From: an uncultured Acidimicrobiales bacterium
Lineage (GTDB): Bacteria > Actinomycetota > Acidimicrobiia > Acidimicrobiales > Aldehydirespiratoraceae
Reading direction: 5' to 3'
Length of the DNA stretch: 5,019 nt
NCBI GenBank assembly: GCA_938091985.1
Contig: CALKOE010000135.1
Location: 1-5,019 of the forward strand
Position 1 is the stretch's first letter. Every line of letters begins with the position of its first letter. The notes beneath the pieces were generated by a model, which saw nothing but the letters and a program-made list of their open reading frames with translations, was not told the DNA's origin and ran no database searches. Shown piece by piece: positions 1 through 5,019 of the stretch. The translations under genes and the position numbers were made by a program.

Positions 1-699
1 CGCCTCCGATGTCGCGCGGGTGTGCGACATGTCCGACGCGCCACTGCGAAACACCAGAATCGGCGCCGCGAGGCGAGCGATGTCGTCGTCATCGAGCCCG
101 GGCACCAGCGAGTCGTCACACGGGCAGTAGGCCAGCATCCATCGATCCATCACGTCGAGGAACTCTTGGCGGTCCATCGAAAGGAACCGTTCTCGGTTCC
201 CCGGATTCGCGGCGAGCGCCTCCTGCCATTGATCGAGCTCGACCACGGCCTCCATACCCCCGTGCCACGCGGCGTCGGCTGAGGGCATGCCGTAGTAGTT
301 GGCCAGCTGGAGCAGACCCGGCACACCGCCGCTGATCCACAACATCGCCAGACCCGCAGTCACATCGGGGTTGCGGGCCGCGGCGAGCAACGAGACACGG
401 GCGCCACCAGACCCGCCGACGATCACCGTCGGGCCGACATCGAGGTGGCGAAGGAGCGCGCCGAGAGCCTCGGCCTGCACCTCGGACTCCGATGGTCCAC
501 GGAAGACGACCGACGAGGCGCCGCAGTTCGGACGGTCCCAGGTGATCACCTGCTTGCCGCGCGCAGCCAGCGCCGCCGCCATCTCAGGAAGCCCACCGAC
601 CTCCTTCGTGAAACGCCCACCAGGGGTGAGGATCCACGGTTGGCCCTCACCCACCACTTCGTAGGCGATCTCGATCCCGTTCAACTCCACGACTGGCAT
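1..699 (-). CDS. alpha/beta fold hydrolase, partial (C-terminus beyond left edge)
   Basis: This frame is open from an ATG at 699 to the window edge, giving 233 residues without the C-terminal end. The start MPVVELNGIEIAYEVVGEG is a typical opening beta-hairpin of the alpha/beta hydrolase fold. An oxyanion-hole-type segment TPGGRF lies at residues 25-30 and WDRPNCGAS at 54-62. The nucleophile elbow VIVGGSGGARVS (residues 92-103) places the catalytic serine at S97 in a GxSxG context. D223, in VFRSGASDMSHTR, sits where the family often has its acid residue or nearby loop. The catalytic histidine would lie past the edge. A Shine-Dalgarno sequence eight bases upstream supports this start. The family includes esterases, lactonases, epoxide hydrolases and C-C bond hydrolases, and sequence alone does not choose among them. 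Lying downstream of a Baeyer-Villiger-type monooxygenase and an SDR, it may cleave the ester or lactone they produce (inference). A soluble cytoplasmic enzyme is expected, since no signal peptide is visible. Confidence 0.9.
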   Translation of the reverse strand, partial: MPVVELNGIEIAYEVVGEGQPWILTPGGRFTKEVGGLPEMAAALAARGKQVITWDRPNCGASSVVFRGPSESEVQAEALGALLRHLDVGPTVIVGGSGGARVSLLAAARNPDVTAGLAMLWISGGVPGLLQLANYYGMPSADAAWHGGMEAVVELDQWQEALAANPGNRERFLSMDRQEFLDVMDRWMLAYCPCDDSLVPGLDDDDIARLAAPILVFRSGASDMSHTRATSEA

Positions 700-707
700 A
701 TCGGTGA

Positions 708-716
708 TCCTTCCCC
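708..716 (-). promoter_or_regulatory. Shine-Dalgarno sequence of the alpha/beta hydrolase gene
   Basis: On the minus strand the bases read GGGGAAGGA, with the AAGGA core ending eight bases before the ATG at 699. It is the clearest ribosome binding site in the window and fixes the hydrolase start. The rest of the 700-767 gap shows no convincing promoter or terminator hairpin, so the gene is probably read through from the SDR gene. Confidence 0.7.
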
Positions 717-767
717 CACCGAGGTTCTAACACCGCCTGCTCTCGCAGTCGACGGAGCGCACGCCCG

Positions 768-1541
768 CTACTGGGCAGTCCAGCCGCCGTCGACCGTGAG
801 GATCGAGCCGTTGACCATCGCCCCAGCCTCCGAGGCGAGATAGATCACCGCGCCCGCGACGTCCTTGATCTGGCCGACGTGGCCGACGGGAATCCGCTCG
901 ACGACGGAGGCCAGGAAGGTCGGCTCGTCGAGGCGCTCCGCGGTACCTGGGGTGTAGATGAACGTCGGCGCAACACCGTTGACCGTCACGCCCAGCGGGC
1001 CCCACTCGAGCGCGAGCACGCGCACCATCTGGTTCACGCCACCCTTCGACGACGAGTAGGCGACATGGTCGGGTATTCCGACCAGCGAGGCTTGCGAGCT
1101 CATCGCGATCACGCGGCCGGCCCCCTGTTCAATCATGTGGGGGGCGCACGCCTGGGCGGTGAAGAACAGACCCTTGAGGTTCACGTCCATCATCAAGTCC
1201 CAGTGCTCCTCGGTCACCTCGAGGGCGGGCAGATTCGCCCCGAGCCCCGCGTTCGCGACCAACACGTCGAGCCGACCGTACGACGCCACCACCTCTGCCA
1301 CGGCGGACCCGATCGATTCGATGTCGGTCACGTCGAGAGAATGGGCCGAGGCCGCCCCTCCGGCTGCCTCGATCCGGGCCGCCACCGCTTCGGCATCATC
1401 GAGCCGTCGAGCTGTGACCGCCACAGTCGCGCCCGCCGCGGCGAGCGCTTCACAGAGCCCCTCTCCGATGCCGCGCGATGCGCCGGTTACGAGTGCAACC
1501 TGACCGTCGAGACCGAGTGAAGGCAAGTGCGAAGACTCCAT
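768..1541 (-). CDS. short-chain dehydrogenase/reductase (SDR), classical type
   Basis: This 257-residue protein has the usual length of classical SDRs and probably interconverts an alcohol and a ketone using a nicotinamide cofactor. Visible motifs in order are the cofactor loop TGASRGIG (19-26), D70 after beta-3, ANAG (96-99), the catalytic-tetrad N121, S149, and YxxxK with Y162 and K166. S149 and Y162 have the standard 13-residue spacing. The C-terminal LTVDGGW is also typical. R45 and R46 after the second strand (VTARR), with no acidic residue there, suggest NADP(H) preference (inference). The frame extends upstream to an ATG at 1673, but those 44 extra residues are Arg-rich, lack SDR character and lie inside the monooxygenase gene. 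The ATG at 1541 fits the family start and overlaps the preceding TGA. Annotations such as 3-oxoacyl-ACP reductase or glucose dehydrogenase would be family-level guesses. The neighbours suggest a catabolic alcohol or ketone substrate. Confidence 0.93.
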   Translation of the reverse strand: MESSHLPSLGLDGQVALVTGASRGIGEGLCEALAAAGATVAVTARRLDDAEAVAARIEAAGGAASAHSLDVTDIESIGSAVAEVVASYGRLDVLVANAGLGANLPALEVTEEHWDLMMDVNLKGLFFTAQACAPHMIEQGAGRVIAMSSQASLVGIPDHVAYSSSKGGVNQMVRVLALEWGPLGVTVNGVAPTFIYTPGTAERLDEPTFLASVVERIPVGHVGQIKDVAGAVIYLASEAGAMVNGSILTVDGGWTAQ

Positions 1542-1558
1542 CAGACGCCGGCGCCCTC
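1539..1558 (-). promoter_or_regulatory. stop/start overlap with weak ribosome binding site (SDR start)
   Basis: The minus strand reads TGATG at 1543-1539, so the TGA of the monooxygenase shares one base with the ATG of the SDR. The only Shine-Dalgarno-like element nearby is GAGGG (1558-1554), 12 bases before the ATG and so longer than ideal. Translation of the SDR is therefore likely coupled to termination of the upstream gene (inference). Confidence 0.6.
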
Positions 1559-3034
1559 GTAGTCCCCGAGGCGAGGCTCGGCCATCTCTCGTCGGAACCG
1601 TTCGAACGGGAAGGGCCACGCAAACGGGATCCCGCGATCGTCGAGATACCAACTGTTGCAGCCGGTCGCCCACACGGTGTTCTGCGCGGCTTCCACTCGC
1701 TCGTCTTCAAAGCGTTGGGCCGCTTCCTCGTTGGGCTGAATCCGCTCGAGCTGGCCAGAGACGACCCGTTCCACCATGTCCATCGCGTACTCGAACTGCA
1801 GCTCGGCGGTCTGGATCAGCGAGAAGTTGCCCACCGGCGAGTTGGGGCCGTTGAGCATGAAGAAGTTAGGGAAGCCCGGGAGGGTGATTGCCATGTAGGC
1901 GCTCGGACGCTCCGCCCACACCTCGTCGAGGTCCGCGCCGTCGGCGCCGGTGATGCTCATCGGCCGCATGAACGAGTCGACCTTGAACCCGGTGGCCATC
2001 ACGAGCACGTCGAACTCGTGGAGACGACCGTCGGCGGTGCGCACGCCGGTCGGCTCGATGCGTTCGATCTCGCCGTCGGCACCGGTCACGATCTCGACGC
2101 TGTCGGCCTGCACGGCCTCGTACCAGTTGTGTGAGATCACAAGCCGCTTGCAGCCGGCCCGATACGTCGGCGTGATCTTGGCCCGCAGTTCCTCATCGTC
2201 GATCGTCGCGAGTTCCTCGCGGCATCGGGCTTCGATGCCATCGATCATGTCGGAATCAACATCGAGAATCGAGGTGCCGAATCCGTCGTTGAACGCCATC
2301 GTCAGCTCGTCGTGGAGCTTGTCGAGCGCATCGGAGTCGGTGCGGAAGGTCTCCTTCTCCTCCTCGGAGTAGGCAACCTGATCCACTGGCACCACCCATT
2401 GCGCGGTGCGTTGGAAGACGCTCAGCTTCTCGGCCCGCGGCGCCAACGCTCCCGTGATCTGCACACCCGTCGACCCCGTGCCGACCAAGCCGATGCGCTT
2501 GCCGTCGAGGGCCACATCGTGGTCCCACCGGGCGCTGTGAAACATCGGACCGGCGAACGATTCGAGTCCTTCGATCTCGGGCAGCTTCGGGTGATGAAGG
2601 ATGCCGGTGGCCGCGATCACGAAGTCGAACGTTTCGACATGGCCCGAACCGGTCTCGACCTCCCAGCGGTTGTCGCCGCCGTCTTTCGAGTCACGCCACG
2701 TGCAACGCACCACGGGGTCGGAGAATCGGATCTGATCGTCGACTCCATACTCCTTGGCGACCCTCTCGAAGTACTCGAGGATCTCGCTACCGGGCGACGC
2801 GAAACGGCTCCACTCGGGGTTGAGTGCAAACGAGTAGCTGTAGATGTGTGACGGCACATCGCAGGCAAGACCCGGGTACGTGTTGTCACGCCACGTGCCA
2901 CCCAAGCGGTCGGCCTTCTCGAAGACCGTGAACCCGTAGCCGGCCTCCTGCAGCTTGATCGCCGCGAGGATGCCCGACATGCCGGCGCCGATGATCCCGA
3001 AGGTCGGCGCGTTTCGTTCTGTGGTCTGGCCCAT
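1541..3034 (-). CDS. type I Baeyer-Villiger-type flavin monooxygenase
   Basis: The product is 497 residues and is predicted to use FAD, NADPH and O2 to oxygenate a ketone to an ester or lactone. The FAD site GAGMSG is at 16-21, with acidic E39 ending the second strand. GGTWRDNTYPGLACD (45-59) matches the long motif GGxWxxxx[FY]P[GM]xxxD. FAGPMFHSARWD (160-171) matches the Baeyer-Villiger fingerprint FxGxxxHxxxW[PD] in full. The NADPH-binding GTGSTG is at 185-190 and an ATG motif at 347-349. R297 in GCKRLVISHNWYE is a likely equivalent of the active-site arginine of cyclohexanone and phenylacetone monooxygenases (inference). The length fits the standard single-domain family and lacks the N-terminal extension of 4-hydroxyacetophenone monooxygenases. 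A TTG at 3070 would add 12 residues. The ATG at 3034 is preferred because it leaves the usual short lead before GxGxxG, but neither start has a clear ribosome binding site. N- or S-oxygenation is a possible alternative activity. Confidence 0.93.
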   Translation of the reverse strand: MGQTTERNAPTFGIIGAGMSGILAAIKLQEAGYGFTVFEKADRLGGTWRDNTYPGLACDVPSHIYSYSFALNPEWSRFASPGSEILEYFERVAKEYGVDDQIRFSDPVVRCTWRDSKDGGDNRWEVETGSGHVETFDFVIAATGILHHPKLPEIEGLESFAGPMFHSARWDHDVALDGKRIGLVGTGSTGVQITGALAPRAEKLSVFQRTAQWVVPVDQVAYSEEEKETFRTDSDALDKLHDELTMAFNDGFGTSILDVDSDMIDGIEARCREELATIDDEELRAKITPTYRAGCKRLVISHNWYEAVQADSVEIVTGADGEIERIEPTGVRTADGRLHEFDVLVMATGFKVDSFMRPMSITGADGADLDEVWAERPSAYMAITLPGFPNFFMLNGPNSPVGNFSLIQTAELQFEYAMDMVERVVSGQLERIQPNEEAAQRFEDERVEAAQNTVWATGCNSWYLDDRGIPFAWPFPFERFRREMAEPRLGDYEGAGV

Positions 3035-3090
3035 GAGCCCATGCAAGCGGGCCGGAGCCGCCGCGTCCAAACCCGATCAGATCACGGTCG
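3035..3090. other. short intergenic gap between recQ-like gene and monooxygenase
   Basis: These 56 bases separate the helicase TAG from the monooxygenase ATG. Only weak inverted repeats are visible (for example GCCC and GGGC around an eight-base loop just before the ATG). There is no U-tract, so no terminator is called. No plausible -10/-35 pair and no Shine-Dalgarno sequence was found. If the TTG at 3070 were the true start, the gap would shrink to 20 bases. Confidence 0.5.
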
Positions 3091-5019
3091 CTACCCGTTT
3101 CCGGCCAGCGCCACCGGAACCACCCGTTGGCAACCCGCGAGCCGCAGTTCGCGAGCGACCACGGTGACGGTCCAACGACTGTCGATTCGGTCGTCGATCA
3201 GGAGGCAGTCGCCCTCGACCGGGCTCGTGATGCTGAACGCGCCCCAGAGGTTGCGGAGCTGTGCAGTGGAGTTGTGCATCTCGCCCTGCGGCTCGATCGT
3301 TCGTGTCATGGCGACCGCCTCGACCACCGTCAGGCCGAGTCGTTCGCCGAGCCGACCGGCGAGCGAAGCCACCCGATCAGGACTGCGGGTCGAAGGAACG
3401 AACGTCAGCCAGGTGGGCATCGGGTCGATCTGCAACACGCAGAGTTCGGCGAGGGCATCGACCAACTCGTCGGCGAACTCGCCCTCGTCGGTCCCCTGCC
3501 GAATGAGCGGCCCCCAGCCGGACTGACCCCATCGAGCAAGGCACCAACCGGGGTCGGCCATTTCGGCCGCGGCGATACGGCCCGACACGCTCTCGACACC
3601 GGTCGCCCATTGTTTGCGGGGCGCGATCTCCAGATGGTCGTGACGCAGCCGCTCGCCGGCTTCCGACACCACTTCGGCATCGGGCTCGATCCCGAACCGT
3701 GCCTCGCGGCAGTTGTCGCAGATCCCGCACGGTTCGCCGGCTGGGTCGTCGAGTTCGCCTCGAAGAAACTGCATTCGGCAGCTGTCGATCTCTTGGTACT
3801 CCTCCATGGCGGCCTGCTCGGCCCGGCGCCATCGATTGACCTGCTCGACCCGCTCCTTGGGATAGGTCCAGGGAGTCGAGGTACGCACCCACCCGGTGCC
3901 GTCCTTGGCGACCATGCCCTCCACTTCGAGCTGCACCATGAGGCTGTCGAGACGCCCGGTAGAGAGGTTCACCCGCGCCGCAAGCTGGCCCCGCCGCACG
4001 GGCTCTTCGGACTCCTGGACCACGGCAAGGATGCGGTCGACCTCGTCCTCGGCCGGGAACGCCTGACTGATGAACCAGTCCTGGATGTCTCGGTCTTCGG
4101 TGCCGCTGAGAAGGATGGCGTAGCTCTCGGCCAGCGCACGACCGGCGCGGCCCACCTGCTGGTAGTAGGCGATCGGGCTCTGCGGCATCTGGAAGTGGAC
4201 CACGAAGCCGACGTCGGGCTTGTCGTACCCCATGCCCAGCGCCGAGGTGGCCACGATGCACTTCACTTCGTTGCGCAGAAACGCTTCGAGCACCGCCCGC
4301 TTCTCCGCCACTTCGTCTTCAGGCCCGCCGCCGACATAGTGCGCGCAGTTGATGCCGTGATCACGGAGAAACGCCGCCACCACCTCGACATCTCGTCGGG
4401 TCAGGCAATAGACGATCCCGCTGCCGGGAAGACTCGGCACGTTCTCCACGAGCCAGGCGAGACGAGCATCGGGTCGCCGTTTGTCGGTGTGCACTTCGAG
4501 GCGCAGCCCCTCACGGCCGAGTCCTCCTCGGATGGTGAGGATGTTCTCGCCGAGTTGGCTCTCGACATCGGCCACCACTCGATCGTTGGCGGTGGCCGTG
4601 CAGCCGATCACGGGCAGCGTCGACGGCAAGCCCTGCAGGAACGCGCCGATGCGTCGGTAGTGCGGCCGGAAGTCGTGGCCCCAGTCGCTGATGCAATGCA
4701 CCTCGTCGACGACGACCAGACCGATGTGGGTGCCGAGCTGCGGGAGCCATTCGTCTCGGAACTTCGGGTTCGACAGGCGCTGCTCGGCGATCAACAACAG
4801 ATCGATCTCGTCGTTCTGCAGGCGGGCCCGAATGTCGTCCCACTCATCACGATTGGTCGAGTTGACGATCGCCGCGCGCAGACCCATTCGCTCCGCGGCC
4901 TGGACCTGGTTGTCCATCAGGGCGATCAGCGGCGAGACGAGCAGCGTCGGCCCTGAACCCCGATCGCGCAGCATCCGGGTGGCGAGGAAGTAGACGGCCG
5001 ACTTGCCCCAGCCGGTGCG
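3091..5019 (-). CDS. recQ: RecQ-family ATP-dependent DNA helicase with C-terminal PRTase-like domain, 5' partial
   Basis: The frame is open to the right edge (642 residues seen); the ATG at 4974 is internal, because Walker A lies upstream of it. Counting from the edge, superfamily 2 helicase motifs are: I TGWGKS (2-7), Ia LLVSPLIALMDNQ (26-38), II DEVH (105-108) followed by the RecQ aromatic loop HCISDWGHDFRP (108-119), III TATAN (141-145), IV GIVYCLT (201-207), V ATSALGMGYDKPDV (257-270) and VI QQVGRAGR (287-294). Zinc ligands C414, C431, C434 and C437 show the Cx16Cx2Cx2C spacing known from E. coli RecQ. Between motif VI and the zinc site is a long segment with a winged-helix-like stretch (about 325-380). 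No usual RQC winged helix or HRDC domain follows the zinc site. Instead residues about 490-642 resemble a ComF-like phosphoribosyltransferase. The expected role is 3'-5' DNA unwinding in repair or recombination. The symbol is given at family level; a specialised paralogue is possible. The first few dozen residues are missing. Confidence 0.93.
   Translation of the reverse strand, partial: RTGWGKSAVYFLATRMLRDRGSGPTLLVSPLIALMDNQVQAAERMGLRAAIVNSTNRDEWDDIRARLQNDEIDLLLIAEQRLSNPKFRDEWLPQLGTHIGLVVVDEVHCISDWGHDFRPHYRRIGAFLQGLPSTLPVIGCTATANDRVVADVESQLGENILTIRGGLGREGLRLEVHTDKRRPDARLAWLVENVPSLPGSGIVYCLTRRDVEVVAAFLRDHGINCAHYVGGGPEDEVAEKRAVLEAFLRNEVKCIVATSALGMGYDKPDVGFVVHFQMPQSPIAYYQQVGRAGRALAESYAILLSGTEDRDIQDWFISQAFPAEDEVDRILAVVQESEEPVRRGQLAARVNLSTGRLDSLMVQLEVEGMVAKDGTGWVRTSTPWTYPKERVEQVNRWRRAEQAAMEEYQEIDSCRMQFLRGELDDPAGEPCGICDNCREARFGIEPDAEVVSEAGERLRHDHLEIAPRKQWATGVESVSGRIAAAEMADPGWCLARWGQSGWGPLIRQGTDEGEFADELVDALAELCVLQIDPMPTWLTFVPSTRSPDRVASLAGRLGERLGLTVVEAVAMTRTIEPQGEMHNSTAQLRNLWGAFSITSPVEGDCLLIDDRIDSRWTVTVVARELRLAGCQRVVPVALAGNG

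Noticed and set aside
9..843. Plus-strand frames at 9-335, 22-282, 299-664 and 445-843, and the minus-strand frame 116-340
   Set aside because: All overlap the alpha/beta hydrolase gene in wrong frames or on the wrong strand. The hydrolase frame has a nucleophile elbow and a clear ribosome binding site.
1542..1673. 44-residue N-terminal extension of the SDR from an ATG at 1673
   Set aside because: The extension is Arg-rich and unlike SDR N-termini, and lies wholly inside the monooxygenase coding sequence. The ATG at 1541 gives a standard SDR start 18 residues before TGxxxGxG.
879..2851. Several 120-220-codon plus-strand frames (879-1520, 1478-2134, 2312-2851)
   Set aside because: They are antisense to the SDR and monooxygenase genes, show no family motifs and lack credible ribosome binding sites.
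3035..3090. Possible terminator or promoter in the helicase-monooxygenase gap
   Set aside because: The inverted repeats are only about four base pairs and no T-run follows. A TTGGAC resembling a -35 box has no -10 partner at suitable spacing.
3127..4956. A 609-codon open frame on the plus strand, antisense to the helicase
   Set aside because: Its translation has no recognisable motif and is a low-information mix rich in H, R, D, G and L. It exactly mirrors the helicase gene, whose motifs are beyond doubt. Long antisense frames are expected with strong third-position GC bias.
4972..4974. ATG at 4974 as the helicase start
   Set aside because: The frame continues upstream to the window edge and encodes RTGWGKSAVYFLATR, which contains the Walker A motif needed for function, so the true start is beyond the window.

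Overview
The window carries four protein genes, all on the minus strand and packed with little intergenic space: a RecQ-family DNA helicase (5' end cut by the right edge), a Baeyer-Villiger-type flavin monooxygenase, a short-chain dehydrogenase/reductase, and an alpha/beta hydrolase (3' end cut by the left edge). The DNA is GC-rich with strong G/C preference at third codon positions. This produces long meaningless open frames on the opposite strand. The GC content, the RecQ subtype (a helicase core ending in a ComF-like phosphoribosyltransferase-type domain) and the style of the catabolic genes suggest an actinobacterium, possibly Acidimicrobiia-like. That placement is inference; no rRNA or other marker gene is present.

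Layout in the direction of transcription (right to left): recQ-like 5019 to 3091; a 56-base gap; the monooxygenase 3034 to 1541; the SDR 1541 to 768, whose ATG overlaps the monooxygenase TGA by one base (TGATG); a 67- to 68-base gap with a good Shine-Dalgarno sequence; the alpha/beta hydrolase 699 to beyond position 1. No tRNA, rRNA, CRISPR array, insertion sequence, convincing terminator or sigma-70-type promoter was seen.

The last three genes form a biochemically coherent set. An SDR could oxidise an alcohol to a ketone, a type I Baeyer-Villiger monooxygenase could convert the ketone to an ester or lactone, and an alpha/beta hydrolase could cleave that product. This is the logic of known cyclic-alcohol and ketone degradation clusters, but the substrate here cannot be told from sequence. 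The helicase is probably a genome-maintenance gene that happens to lie upstream. Its most interesting traits are an altered DEVH motif II, an enlarged segment with a winged-helix-like stretch between motif VI and the zinc cysteines, and a C-terminal PRTase-like domain with a degenerate PRPP loop. I see no evidence of a defence system or other clearly new system.
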